Shown in pieces: positions 23,414 to 35,874 of a DNA stretch of 64,000 nt. The notes beneath the pieces are model-generated. The model saw only the letters and a list, made by a program, of their open reading frames with translations, did not search any database and was not told the origin of the DNA. The translations under genes were made by a program, and so were the position numbers. How positions within the stretch are numbered: the first letter of the stretch is position 1; each line of letters opens with the position of its first letter. Origin of the DNA: Vitis vinifera (taxonomy: Eukaryota > Streptophyta > Magnoliopsida > Vitales > Vitaceae); assembly GCF_030704535.1 (NCBI RefSeq), contig NC_081822.1, forward strand, positions 2,471,001-2,535,000, given 5' to 3'.

Positions 23414-26400
23414 TCAGGTCACCTTTGATAGAGGAGAGTCCACATGATTCCCATTATGCTGGATCATAGATCTTAGCCATATACATTCACGACTTGCTTC
23501 ATGAATTGCCAGTATTTCTGAATGATTTGATGATGTGGCTACCATTGTTTGTTTGACAGATCTCCATGAAATAGCAGTACCATTGCAATTAAACACATAC
23601 CCTGTTTGTGACCTGCCTTTATGTGGATCTGAAAGATATCCCGCATCTGCATATCCAAGCAATTGTTGCTTTGATTCCCTTGAGTAAAATAAACTCATAT
23701 CAGTAGTTCCGCGAAGATAACGCAATATATGTTTGATACCATTCCAATGTCTTCGAGTTGGAGCAGAACTGTATCTTGCTAATAAATTGACAGAAAAAGC
23801 AATGTCTAGACGTGTACAATTGGCAAGATATATAAGTGCACCAATAGCACTAAGATATGGTACTTCAAGACCAAGTAACTCTTCATCCTTTTCGCAAAGA
23901 CGAAATGGGTCCTTTTTCACATCAAGTGATCGAACAACCATTGGAGAACTTAAAGGATGCGCTTTATCCATATAAAAATGCTTCAAAACTTTCTTAATGT
24001 GTGTTGATTGATGTACTAAAACTCCATTTGGAAAATACTCGATCTGCAGGCCGAGACAAAATTTTGTTTTTCCAAGATCTTTCATCTCAAATTCCTTTTT
24101 CAAGTAATTTGTTGTTCTTGTGAGCTCTTCAAGAGTTCCAACAAGATTTAAGTCATCAACATACAATGCAATAATTGCAAATCTGGTTTCTGATTTCTTA
24201 ATGAAGATGCATGGGCATATAGGGTTATTCACATATCCTTCTTTTAGCAAGTATTCGTTAAGGCGATTGTACCACATGTGTTGCATCAGGCAATTTAAAT
24301 CCTTCGAGGATTTTCATGTATATATCATTATCCATGGATCCGTATAAATATGTTGTAATAACATCCATCAGACGCATATCCAGTCCTTCTAAGACTGCCA
24401 AACTAATTAAGAAACGAAATGTGATTGCGTCCATGACGGGAGAATATGTTTCCTCGTAGTCAATACCAGGTCTCTGCGAGAAACCTTGTGCTACCAATCG
24501 CGCTTTATATCTTATGATCTCATTATTCTCATTGCGCTTTCGTACAAATACTCATTTGTACCCAACAGGCTTTACATCTTCAGGTGTTTGGACTACAAGT
24601 CCAAAAACTTCTCGTTTTGTTAATGAGTTTAATTCTGCCTGTATAGCTTCTTTCCATTTTGGCCAATCATTTCTATGTCGACATTCTTCCACATTTCGTG
24701 GTTCAGGATTTTCATTATTTCTTATGATATCAGAGGCCACTTGGAAAGCAAAAATATTGTTAATAACAATATTATTTCGATCCCATTTTTCTCCCATTTG
24801 TACATAACTTACTGAGATCTCACAATTTTTAGGTACCTGTGCCTCTTCAAGGGCTTCTTGTTCAATATGTGCCTCTTCAGGGGTTTTCTACATTATTTGT
24901 GCCTCTTCTAGGGCTATAGATTTATCAATTTTAAACTGATCAATCATTTTGATGGTCTCTTCTAGAGTGCCAAATTTTTCTTGGGTTCTCCTCTTCCTGG
25001 GAGTTACATCCTTTGAGCCGACAAGTCTACCACGCTTAAGACGTATCTTAGATTCATTTGTTAATTGTCTTACAGGGACATCAATCCGTGTTGGAGTATT
25101 TGCAACCGGGATATGTGACTTTGTCACTTTCTTTGTATCAATGAATGCATCTGGTAATTAATTTGCAAGATTTTGCAAATGAATGATCCTTTGAACTTCT
25201 AATTCACATTGATTTGTATGAGGATCAATATGGGTCATAGTAGATGTCTTTCAACTAATTTCTCGTCGTTCTTCAGGAATCGACTTTTCTCTCCCTAATG
25301 ATGGGAAAACACTCTCATTAAATTGACAATCCGCAAAGCGGGCTGTAAAAACATCGCCTGTCAAAGGTTCAAGATATCTTATGATAGATGGAGAATCAAA
25401 ACCTACATAAACCCCAAGTCTTCGTTGGGGACCCATTTTAGTGCGTTGTGTAGGTGCAATTGGTACATATACTGCACAACCAAAGATTCGTAAGTGAGAG
25501 ATATTTGGTTGTTTTCCAAGCACAAGTTGTGAATGGGAGTATTCATGGTAAGTTGTAGATCGAATACGGACTAAAGCTGCAGCATGCATAATAGCATGTC
25601 CCCAAGCGGAAGTAGGTAATTTGGTTTTCATTAGTAATGGTCGAGCTATTAATTGGAGACGTTTGATGAAGGATTCTGCTAAACCATTCTGGGTATAAGT
25701 ATGAGCAACAGGATGCTCAATATTTATCCCTACTGACATGCAATAGTCAATGAATGTTTGAGAAGTAAATTCGTCAGCATTATCAAGACGTATTGTCTTA
25801 ATTGGATAATTTGGAAATTGTGCTCGTAATCTGATTATTTGTGCAAGGAGTCTAGCAAAGGCTACATTACGTGTAGAAAGGAGACAAACATGTGACCACT
25901 TAGTAGAAGCATCTATTAAGATCATAAACTAACGGAATGGTCCACATGGTAGATGGATAGGCCCACATATGTCCTCATGTATTCTTTCTAAAAAGATTGG
26001 TGACTCAGATATGACTTTAGTAAAAGATGGTTTGATTATCAATTTACCTTGTGAGCAGGCAGCACATGAGTATTCATTGGGCGAAAGAATCTTCTGGTTC
26101 TTTAGTGGATGCCCATGTGAGTGTTCGATTATTCGACTCATCATTGAAGACCCTGGGTGACCTAGCCTGTCATGCCAAAGGACAAAAACTTTTGGGTCGT
26201 TGAACGTCTGGTTCATGACAACATATGATTCAATAGGCTTTATAGTTGTATGATACAACCCAGAGGAGAAAGTCGGGAGTTTTTCCATTATAAGTTTCTC
26301 GCCAGATATAATGGAAGTAATGTAAAGATATTCTACATTATTTTCATTCATAGTTTCAATATGATATCCATTTCTGCGGATATCTTTAAAACTGAGCAAA

Positions 26401-26696
26401 TTTCTTCTGGATTTGCTAGAATATAACGCGTCATTTATATGGAATCTAGTTCCATTTGGCAACGTTATGTTTGCTCTTTCAGAGCCTTCAACTAAGTTTG
26501 TAGTACCAGATATGATACTTACATTAGCTTTTATTAATGTCAATTTGAGGAAATATCTTTTATCTCGAAGAATTGTGTGCGTGGTCGCACAGTCTGTGAG
26601 ACATACATCATCCTCATTCATCTTGAGACCAAATAACACATGGATTTCAGATATAACAAAAAAACAGGGCATAATGTAAATAACAAAGTAAATCAA
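23414..26696 (-). pseudogene. Copia pol (protease, integrase, reverse transcriptase, RNase H), interrupted
   Basis: Protease: an LTDCATTH active-site region. GAG-pre-integrase: LWHDRLGHPG and CAACSQGK. Integrase: core acidic residues in LIDASTKW, RLDNADEFTS and NGLAESFIKR. Reverse transcriptase: YSPVMDAITFRFL and the catalytic box ALYVDDLNLVGT. RNase H: GYADAGYLSDP and the ATSSNHSEILAIHEA segment. A TAG (25,929-25,931) just before the integrase catalytic region, a TGA (24,552-24,554) in the N-terminal reverse transcriptase region and a deletion near 24,290 break the frame. The distal end near 23,414 is also degraded. Confidence 0.9.
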
Positions 26697-26744
26697 ATGT
26701 AAATATAAGACATAATAATATATTATTTTATATATAAAGTAACA

Positions 26745-27776
26745 TCAATCAATGTTAATTTTTTCATCATTTATCAAATGGTCTGTTTTTTCATTGGGAC
26801 CTCCAAAGAAATCAATGTCATAGTAGGTTAGGTCCAATCCATCACCATCGGTAAAGTTCATCTCTATCTTTTTTCCTTTATCTTTTATTGATGCTTGGTA
26901 AAGGTCGACCAAATGTTTGGGCGTACGACAGGTACGCGACCAATGCCATTTCATACCACATCTATAACAATTATTCTCATGGTTCTTTGGAGGTTTATTT
27001 TGTAAACTCTTCCCATTTTCTTGTATTGTCTCAGTATTGTTCCACTTCTGGTGGTGCAATGAGGCTTTCATTTTCTGAGAATTATTACTATAAGAACCAT
27101 GGTATCGGGGATTTCTTCCACGACCACGACCACGTCCTCATCCTCGTCCACGTCCACGAGTTTGGGACGATATTGCATTCACTTCAAGGAATGGTTCAAA
27201 TCTAGTTGGACGAGACTGGTGATTTATTATCAAAAGCTCATTATTTTGTTCAGCAACAAGAAGACATGATATTAATTCAGAATATTTTGTAAATCTACGC
27301 TCTCGATATTGCTGCTGCAGGAGCATATTCGAGGCATGAAACGTAGTAAAAGTTTTCTTTAACATGTCTTCCTCTGTGATTTTCTCTCCACACAGCTTTA
27401 ATTGAGAGCTGATTTTGAAAAGTGCAGAGTTGTATTCACTAATAGTTTTAAAATCTTGCAACCTTAGGTGCATCCAATCATATCGAGCTTTTGGGAGAAT
27501 CACAGTTTTCTGGTGGTCATATCTTTCCTTCAAATTACTCCATAGAGTAAAAGAGTCATTTACCGTAAGATACTCATTTTTTAAACCTTCATGGAGGTGA
27601 TGGCGAAGGAAAATCAATGCTTTTGCGTGATCCTACAGAGATGTTTGATTTCCTTGTTTGATCGTAACTCCAAAATTCATTGCATCAAGATGTAATTCAG
27701 CATCAAGGATCCAAGATAGATAGTTCTTTCTCGAAATGTCAAGTGCCACAAATTCGAGTTTTGTGATATTCGACAT
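26745..27776 (-). pseudogene. Copia gag, interrupted
   Basis: Begins at an ATG at 27,776 (MSNITKLEFVALDI). Capsid features follow (SWILDAELHLD, then an LKERYDHQ stretch), then an arginine-glycine-rich tail and a CX2CX4HX4C zinc knuckle, CYRCGMKWHWSRTC. Two in-frame stops break it: TAG at 27,633-27,635 early in capsid, and TGA at 27,138-27,140 within the RG-rich tail. Confidence 0.85.
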
Positions 27777-28010
27777 TGTCAAATAACTTCATATATATGA
27801 CAAAACAATATTATTAAAATCAATTATAATAACTTGATAGCATTGGTATAACTTTGATTATAAACAAAATCAAATAATTTGTTTATAACTTTTAACAATA
27901 TGTAACAAAACAAATCAACAATAATATAAATATGTAAAATTTTATTCTATATAAATAACTTCAAGTTTAAGATACGAGAATTACTTTCAGAGCAATTCGT
28001 GCTGATAACG

Positions 28011-28306
28011 TGTTGTAAAACAAGGACAAATATAATGCAAATCAAAGTAGTAGAGATAAAATATATCTTACTTTGATATATGATATGGAAGAAGGAATCA
28101 AATAAGAGAATTGAGAAAGTGAAAGAAAGAGAGAGAGAGAATGAGAGGAAGAACTTTCTTCTTTTTCTCGGGATGCTCTTACATGGAGGGATAAGAAGCC
28201 TTTTATAGGTTTCATAATATGAACTCCCATTACTCATCTTAAAGATGAGTAAATGGAGTTCATACTGACCATCAATGTGGTCATTCATTACTCTTCATTT
28301 ACAACA
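28011..28306 (-). repeat. 5' LTR of the Copia element
   Basis: A 296-bp LTR, TGTTGTAAATGAAG to TTTTACAACA on the minus strand. A putative primer-binding region CGTTATCAGCACGAA follows directly at 28,010 downward. Confidence 0.9.
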
Positions 28307-28311
28307 AATTT

Positions 28312-29373
28312 CCATTTATAAAAGTAAAATTTGAATTTTATATAAAAAGTTGTCCACGTGTAATAAAATTTATCCTATGGATATTATCATTTTGAAATTA
28401 TATTATTTCTCAAGACCTTTCCATTTTAATCAATTGAAATTATAGTACTGCTTGATACCTTTCCCTTTTAAGAGGAATTATGTTAATTGAATTAAGTTTT
28501 CAAAAGTTACAAACTCAATAATTACGATGCAACTTTGACAGATTGGTTAGGTGATGACTAACCCCAACCTAACTCAACCCAAATTAAGAAATAATTATTC
28601 AAACTCAATCCATATTGATCTTTAAGTTAAAGTACTCGACTAAATCTCAATTCAACCTCATTTTTTTAAACTCGAGTTGAATTCAAATTGGTCGAGTTTA
28701 ACTCGTATTAATTGGGTTAGACTCAGATTGTTTATAATTATCAATTGTTGATTTAAGCTTAAATTTAAAATTATAGTTAGTAAGTACGGTTTTAATTGGT
28801 TTAAAAAAAAAAAATCAAATTTGTAGCTGTCAGGATTTTGTGACGTGCATGCTCATGTCGATGAGAATTGAAAACTAATTTGGAAGAAAATATACTTTGT
28901 GAATTTGGTTTTTAAAAATAAATTACTTCTGCTCCAAACTCAAGGTTTGGGCCTGTAACAATCCATTGGATTGGGCTTGGGCAGAGGGAAGAGTGTAGAC
29001 CAACCAATTCGATATCTGGGCTTTTGTGTCTAATTCAATAAATGGGACAGGTTAGAAAAATTTAGGAGGTATACAACAATGGATTCCCAAATCATCCGGA
29101 TAGAAATAGACAACAGTCACAGCGACATCACCCAAAGGACACACCCCCAACAATTTCAGCCATCCTCCCATTGACACGTGGCTAATTTCCATCATTCTTG
29201 GACCCGCCTTCCCGTGAAACGTCATCCCTTACACTACAACCTCATCCAACCTCCAAACTAGTTAACGGCCTCTAATCATCACAGCCATCACAGCTTTGTA
29301 ACGCTATACAATCTCACTCTCCTCTTCTGATGATAATATCTAGTGGCCCTGCCTGTCGTCCACGAACCACACT
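28312..29373. other. Intergenic DNA upstream of the TolB-like gene
   Basis: 28.56-28.78 kb is rich in CAACCCAA/GGGTT and CGAGTT motifs resembling old LTR sequence. 28.95-29.37 kb is less AT-rich and probably holds the promoter of the plus-strand gene. No clear TATA box was seen. Confidence 0.4.
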
Positions 29374-31521
29374 ATGGAGACTCCAAGCCCTAGAGAGATG
29401 AACCGCATAACACTTCTCTTTTTCTTTCTCAGTTTGGTCATCACACTCTTCTCTGCAGCGGCGGACCATGACGGCCCCACCACCAGCACCACCAGCATCA
29501 TCTTCACAACGCTGGGGAGATCCGACTATGCCTTCGACGTTTTCAGCCTCCCGACTCTGGGGCCTTCTACTATCGCCGACGAGCTTCGGATTACCGATGG
29601 TCAGTCCGTGAATTTCAACGGTCATTTCCCATCTTCTCCAATTATTTCTCTTCTAGCCAATCAAACCCTAGTTGAAAGCTCAAGCGTGAAACGCCCAGAT
29701 GAGTCTCTGCAAACCATCTATGTCACCGAGAGAAATGGGTCGTCGAATATATATCTTGACATAATCTATTATGATACTCCCACGAACTCTAGGAGAAGAT
29801 CTGCACTGGAGACCGCAGTTCGAGTTGAGGTTCCGCTATTGGGTACTAACACTGAACAGAGCGACGGTCGAATTTCGATGAAAGACAGGCCTAGCTTAGT
29901 TGGTGAGGACTTGGTTTACGTATCGACTCACGAGGACTCGGGTGTGCCCAGGAAAAGTTGGGCTGCTGTCTACTCGACTCATCTTCCGACGGGGTCGACT
30001 AGGCGGTTGACACCGTATGGGGTGGCTGATTACAGCCCGGCTGTATCGCCGTCGGGGGTATGGACAGCGGTGGCTTCTTATGGAGAGAGAGGCTGGGGTG
30101 GGGAAGTTGAAGAGCTCAGCACCGATATCTACGTTTTCAGGACTCGTGATGGGTCTGAGAGGACGAAAGTTGTGGAACACGGTGGTTGGCCGTGTTGGGT
30201 CGATGATTCTACTCTGTTTTTCCACCGTAGAGGCAGCGATGGCTGGTGGAGTATCTACAGAGCGATTCTTACTGAGTCAGTGGTTATCGAGCGAGTCACT
30301 CCACCTGGTCTCCACGCTTTCACCCCAGCTACCTCGCCAGGCAACAAAAACTTCATTGCCGTGGCGACGAGAAGGCTCAATTCAGATTATCGCCACATTG
30401 AGTTGTTTGACCTTCTCAGTAACGAGTTTAGGGAATTAACTCGTCGGATTTCTCCCCAAACTCACCACTTTAATCCGTTCATCTCGCCCGATTCTACTCG
30501 AATTGGTTACCACAGATGCAGAGGCGACAGTAACGGAGGGAAAAGCCCTCACCTGCTGCTCGAAAACCTCAAAAGCCCATTACCTGAAATCTCTCTGTTT
30601 AGATTTGACGGTTCGTTCCCTTCGTTTTCACCGGGCGGCGACCGGATCGCTTACGTCGAATTCCCGGGGGTTTACGTGGTGAACCGGGACGGTTCTGGCC
30701 GGCGGGAGGTGTTCTCCGGAATCGCCTTCTCCACCGCTTGGGACCATAAACGGAAAGGGGTTGTATACACTAGTGCAGGTCCCACATTCGCTACAGAAAG
30801 CACAAAAGTGGATATAGTGTCTATCAACGTTGATGACGTTGACCAGCCTAGCTACAAAAAGTTGACCACCGGCGGTGAGAATAACGCATTTCCCTCGCCA
30901 TCACCGGACGGGAAATGGATCGCGTTCCGGTCAGGCCGGTCTGGCTATAAGAATCTGTACATAATGGATGCTGTGGATGGAGAGAGAGGTGGGATCCATC
31001 GGTTAACAGAGGGCCCATGGACGGACACAATGTGTAATTGGTCACCGGACGGTGACTGGATTGTCTTTGCATCCGACCGGGAGAACCCGGGTGGTGGTGG
31101 GTTTGAACTGTACGTGATTCACCCTAACGGGACCGGCCTCAGGAAGGTGGTTCATAGCGGTTCAGCTGGGAGGACTAACCACCCATGGTTCAGCCCTGAC
31201 GGGAAGAGCATTGTTTTCACTTCAGACTATGCCGCAGTATCAGCTGAGCCCATCTCCAACGCACATCACTACCAGCCTTATGGCGATATCTTTGTGGTGA
31301 ATTTGGATGGCTCAGGGCTTCATCGATTGACACATAATTCATACGAGGATGGGACTCCCGCCTGGGCTCCCAAGGTCATTAGGCCGGTTGATGTGAAGTT
31401 GCAGGTGGACGGGCCACACTGCTCCTTTGAAGATTGTCACTGGCTCAGCAACACTCCGAATCATGGTGTTGAGGCTGCACCCTGGGTCTTGGCCAAGCCT
31501 CAGTGTGGTCTACGGGCCTAG
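29374..31521 (+). CDS. Secreted TolB/DPP6-type beta-propeller protein
   Basis: A single uninterrupted frame of 715 codons. A second ATG at 29,398 (MNRITLLFFFLSLVITLF) begins directly with a hydrophobic signal-peptide-like segment ending near SAAADHDG. Either ATG gives a secreted protein, and the second fits a signal peptide better. The body contains repeated PD40/TolB-type blades, for example YSPAVSPSG, FNPFISPDSTRIGYH, FPSFSPGGDRIAYVE, AFPSPSPDGKWIAFRS, NWSPDGDWIVFASDR and PWFSPDGKSIVFTSD. No serine-peptidase catalytic domain follows, so it is a propeller-only protein. Arabidopsis relatives (At1g21670/At1g21680) are annotated only as DPP6 N-terminal domain-like; biochemical function is unknown. 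It is convergent with the cyclin gene downstream, with about 516 bp between stop codons. It is visibly GC-richer than its surroundings. Confidence 0.9.
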   Translation: METPSPREMNRITLLFFFLSLVITLFSAAADHDGPTTSTTSIIFTTLGRSDYAFDVFSLPTLGPSTIADELRITDGQSVNFNGHFPSSPIISLLANQTLVESSSVKRPDESLQTIYVTERNGSSNIYLDIIYYDTPTNSRRRSALETAVRVEVPLLGTNTEQSDGRISMKDRPSLVGEDLVYVSTHEDSGVPRKSWAAVYSTHLPTGSTRRLTPYGVADYSPAVSPSGVWTAVASYGERGWGGEVEELSTDIYVFRTRDGSERTKVVEHGGWPCWVDDSTLFFHRRGSDGWWSIYRAILTESVVIERVTPPGLHAFTPATSPGNKNFIAVATRRLNSDYRHIELFDLLSNEFRELTRRISPQTHHFNPFISPDSTRIGYHRCRGDSNGGKSPHLLLENLKSPLPEISLFRFDGSFPSFSPGGDRIAYVEFPGVYVVNRDGSGRREVFSGIAFSTAWDHKRKGVVYTSAGPTFATESTKVDIVSINVDDVDQPSYKKLTTGGENNAFPSPSPDGKWIAFRSGRSGYKNLYIMDAVDGERGGIHRLTEGPWTDTMCNWSPDGDWIVFASDRENPGGGGFELYVIHPNGTGLRKVVHSGSAGRTNHPWFSPDGKSIVFTSDYAAVSAEPISNAHHYQPYGDIFVVNLDGSGLHRLTHNSYEDGTPAWAPKVIRPVDVKLQVDGPHCSFEDCHWLSNTPNHGVEAAPWVLAKPQCGLRA

Positions 31522-31648
31522 ATTGCTTAATGCTCAAGCAGCTATAATATTGTATTACTCGGCTTTTGCTAGCGTATGAACCTCTCTGTAGATTGCTTAA
31601 TGCTTAATGCTCAAGCAGCTATAATATTGCTAGTGTATAAACCTCTGT
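31519..31648 (+). repeat. Imperfect tandem duplication spanning the stop codon and 3' UTR
   Basis: The unit TAGATTGCTTAATGCTCAAG...CAGCTATAATATTG...GCTAG(C/T)GTAT(G/A)AACCTCT occurs twice, at about 31,519-31,585 and 31,588-31,648. The first copy begins at the stop codon of the TolB-like gene. Confidence 0.85.
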
Positions 31649-32037
31649 AAGTATTATATGACTCTTTCAGAAGTTGGTGCTATTAACTTGATGTTATATA
31701 TAAATCCAGTTGTGCAATTAGTCCATTTGAATGAATGACTTTCCCATTTGTGAAGATTGGAGTTTGAAATTAAAGGGAACAAGGAGATGAATGACATAAA
31801 AGATAAATCTGTACAGAAGTTGGACATTGAAATGAGCTACAAAAGCTAAATAAGAAAACTCAATTGTACAAGATTATGATCTAGGGGAGGACACCACCCT
31901 AACGTCGGAGTCAAAATTCCAAAAACAGGTGTTGTTATCAGAAAGGGGATTACAGCAGTTGGAACTAGAACAAGCAGCCTACACCATACACACAGAAGCT
32001 AATCCAACAGAACATTGGAAAAATTACGCCATAGTGC

Positions 32038-35000
32038 TTAGTTGCTTAGGTTGTGGAAAAGCTCTGAAGGTATGGAAGGAGGGCAGTACTTCTTCGCCAC
32101 AAATTTGTACTGGTGTGCACAAAAGAAGCATGTCAGTTTTAGGACATTTGAATTATCAACCAATCTACAGCAAACAGATTCTAAAAAAAACAGGGCATGT
32201 GAAGAACTCGAAATCAGTCTGGAAACTGGAACAGAAATTTTGCTCACCTTGTGCTGACTGTATTTCTCCCTGATTGCAGGTAAACTAGAATTGTGGTTGT
32301 TACAGCATAGGCGATGAAGAGCCTTAACACAATCACACAAATCAGAGGGCTGGTAGAGTGTGTAGTGCCTCAAGGTAGAATTCTGGACCAAAATCAATAC
32401 CAGATTGAAATTAGGAGGTTTCAGAAGAGAAAGCTACAACATAACTCGGTAGTCCATAAGGCATTTGAACAAGCAAAATCTGCCTAACATTTCATCAAAC
32501 CCTTACCCAAGGTCTCTTTGAAGGGAGAAGAATATAGTTGGCCAAGAAAATTGCTGAAGCCGCTATAAGTGATGGAGCATAACAGAGCATACTGTACTCC
32601 AGAAGGGATAGCTCGGCTATATAGTTCGCCAAGCACTCGAGCTGCAACGATGGAACCTATGGAAAGAACAGATGAAGTCATCAAACCATCACAGAGAACC
32701 ATAGCTTTTCAGTGGGTTAACAAATTCCTAGCACAAAAAAGCATCATCGGTCCCATTACACCAAGAGGAATGTTGGGCTTGATAAAGAACAAAATGACTA
32801 ATGGAAGTTATTCTTATGACAAGATATTAAGGAATTATACTAGCTGTTATTTGCTTTTGTTTGTGATTCTTAAGATTGTGGACTGTGCTCCAGTGATTGG
32901 AAAATAACATGATTTGAAGTTGTGCATGTAATGAAGAAAGATATAAATCTGAATTACTAGATGTTACAGTCCAAGACAGATACCTCGTTCATTCCTTGAG
33001 CAGCTCGAACAAATCGCCTATTGTTTTGTCAACGAAGCACAAATCAACACTTAAATCAGCATATGTGAGATAACCATTGTATTTTTGACATCAATAGGGA
33101 TAGACAACCTGAATATTACCTCAAAAAACATTTAGCTGTTGGAGCTGTCATTTCAAATTTTAAGTAATTTAGGACAGAAGATTCCATTTGCAAAACCTGC
33201 AAGAGTCTAAGTTGCTCAGTTTTATTGTCAAGGAAGAGATTAAAAAAACAACTAGGAAACTGTTTCATGTTTTTGCAAATTGCAAGTAAAGAAGATCAAC
33301 TACAATTCAAATGAACATTTAAATGAATCTACTATTTACACAAAGAGGAGAACCCAAACCTCCTCCTTGAAATAGGTGTTATCAGTTATGTAACAGAATT
33401 CTTCCACCTGGGGTGCACAAATCTCTTCATACTTGCTGCCAATTTTATCATGTTTCTTGTTAACATCCATATTATTTCCTTAAAACAGAAGGGAGATTGA
33501 AAGCAAGAGGGAACAAATACAGGAAAAAAGAGAGGTAGCATCTTACGCAGCAATCATCATGCATGCAACACCAAGCAATTGTAGCTGTTGCCTGTTCATC
33601 ACATTCCCAGAAAGATACCGATCTATGAAGTTCACTGTCAAGTATAATGTATCAGGCACAAGCCTGTACTCTTCAGCAACCTGCAGTTGCATTAGAATTT
33701 ATTACACCTCTAGAAAGACTACAATGAAACATCTTGGTAATCAATGTAAATCCCCATTGTACAATATTAGAATTGATCGAAATATAAGATGGATACCATA
33801 TAATTACTTAAATATAATCTACCTCCACAAGCCAATCAATGAGAATTGACCTCATGCTTGCATTAACGTCTTTCTGAATTCTCTCCATGAAGTCTGTGGA
33901 AGGCCTCTTCCTTGCCTAGAAAACCCCAGGAAATGAACAAATTACATGAAGAAAAGGCAAAACAATAATAAAAATCAAGACCTAAAATCATATCTTATCA
34001 TGTGAATATGTAGCATTCTAAAAAATTTTGGACCATACAATAAGTAACTCCATAAGAGGCTTCATGAAAGAAAGCAATTTCAGGGAAAATTCATGCAAAT
34101 CTAAATGAATGGAGGGGTTCTACAGATTACCCTGAACAAATGTATTTTTTGAATGGACTGAACTGACCAAGTTAAGACAGACAGGAAAATACATGTCTTA
34201 AAGGTATCATCCCCATCAAAACACACAATGATCTTTATAGAATACATCTTGTTTCCAGGAACTTCAACAAGAAAGAGCATTTATTTAATAAGATCAAGTC
34301 AGAAACGTATAGATTATCAATGGAAAAGATGTTAAACCTCAGATGCACGCAGGTGCTTGTAGATGTCACAAGCCATGGTTGCGCAGAACTGTGGATCCCC
34401 GAAATTGTCATCGATATCAGCAATTTTACCATTTGTTTCTGTCTCCACATGTATATCTTCACTGCAAATATTTCCTGTGAACAAAACAATGGAGACCCAG
34501 TGAGAAAATCTTCACATTGAACACAAAAGAAACAACATAAATGGACAAGGCAAAAATGCAACCTTCTGCTTCCACATGCTCTGAAATGTAGAGCTTGCTA
34601 CATGTCTTCCTCTCAATAGAATTAACCGCTAAATCATCAACGTCCATATATTCAACTTCTGGGCTCTTGAAAGAATCACAAGTAGACATCGTCTCATCCA
34701 TGGAAGCTGAAATACCATCGGATCGATTCGGTGAAACATCCAAGCTGCAAGGATCTGGAAGGGCGGTAACAGTAGAGGCAGTTCCATCACTTTTGGGAAG
34801 AGATGTGTCCTTACAGGGAATAACTGCAGTTGGTTTCACATTCAAGGAAGCAGATGATGTATTTCCAGTGATGCCTACACTTCGGGAAATTTTAGAAGAT
34901 CCCCTCTTTGCTTTAGAAATTTTTTCCGCACATGGTACCTTCAAGAAGACAAAACCCTAGTTAGTCATTTCACCCCACATGGTATTAAACAAATATTAGA

Positions 35001-35874
35001 TTGTGGATTTGGTATAGCTAGAGACAAATATTAAAAGGTGGATTTGGGTTTGAAATTTGAGCCACCCTATGAAATGATAGCGGAGAGGACTGACTTTCAC
35101 CTGAGATTTAAATTCAAACCTTAAATCCAGAGATAATAATTGACTGATTTCTTGTCTAAACTATTTTTTTCTATAACGACAATTCTCTCAGGGTGCGATT
35201 TTGTTTCCCAAATAAAAAGCGGCATTTGATCAAATAGATTGAAAATTTGGAAGAATTGGAAATAACACAAAAATTTGAATGCTTATAATGCATTGTTCTG
35301 GTCTCGAAAAATAAAACGATCAGGACGATCCATAAGAAAAAACCTTCAACCAGGGAAAAAGAAAAGAACGAGAAAAAGTCACAGAAAAATACAAAATAAC
35401 AAAAAAAAAAAAAAACTTAATTTTTCATAGTGCCATAAACAAGATGATACCCGAACATTCACTAATTCTTGTGTGGCATCTCAGAAACCAGAGAATACCA
35501 AGAAAAAGAAAACATCAAATCAAGCTATAATGATCCTTTTTTTTGGTTTGTGAATCTTTCCTGTGAAACAAAAAAAACAAAACCAATAACAGTTTTCCCT
35601 TTCTTTCCCACGGTTTTCTTAGCAACCAAACAAATCCCAACAATCAATCACATCAAGAATGAAAACCCACCATAGTCCCGACCGCAGCCGAGCTTTTTAA
35701 CCCACTCAGAGAAGCATTCTTTTGGTTGGTAATGTTACTGAGAGGCGGCCGCTTCTTGGCCAAATGCGACGGCACCGTCGTAACCTTACCATGATTATCC
35801 GACGACGACCGCTTCATCAAGGACGACGACGACGACGACGAAGAAACTGAGGAACGGCGATTCTGGGTCGACAT
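32038..35874 (-). CDS. CYCA1: A-type cyclin, CYCA1 class (downstream copy)
   Basis: Regulatory subunit of a cyclin-dependent kinase acting in S-G2-M. Eleven exons: 35874-35671, 34938-34563, 34474-34338, 33915-33823, 33680-33547, 33435-33360, 33196-33120, 33017-32984, 32656-32507, 32382-32248 and 32109-32038. They give 495 residues, and every junction is GT/AG with matching phase. The N-terminus has a serine run encoded by a trinucleotide repeat and a destruction box RPPLSNITN (residues 42-50), followed by a degenerate linker with [14 protein letters not shown]. The cyclin N box carries [11 protein letters not shown] (from residue 260), [21 protein letters not shown] and the CDK-contact stretch [10 protein letters not shown]. 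The C box includes [19 protein letters not shown] and ends [19 protein letters not shown] perfect MSA promoter motif lies about 540 bp upstream. It is tandem with a second copy on the same strand. Confidence 0.95.

Larger units (their letters stand above)
22615..28306 (-). mobile_element. Full-length but inactivated Copia retrotransposon
   Basis: A 5692-bp element on the minus strand with two LTRs (22,615-22,934 and 28,011-28,306) and perfect target-site duplications AATTT (22,610-22,614 and 28,307-28,311). Domain order in the transcribed direction is gag, zinc knuckle, protease, GAG-pre-integrase, integrase, reverse transcriptase, RNase H, which is the Copia order. The frame is broken by stop codons at 27,633-27,635, 27,138-27,140, 25,929-25,931 and 24,552-24,554, and by a small deletion with frameshift near 24,290, so it is non-autonomous now. 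Confidence 0.95.
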
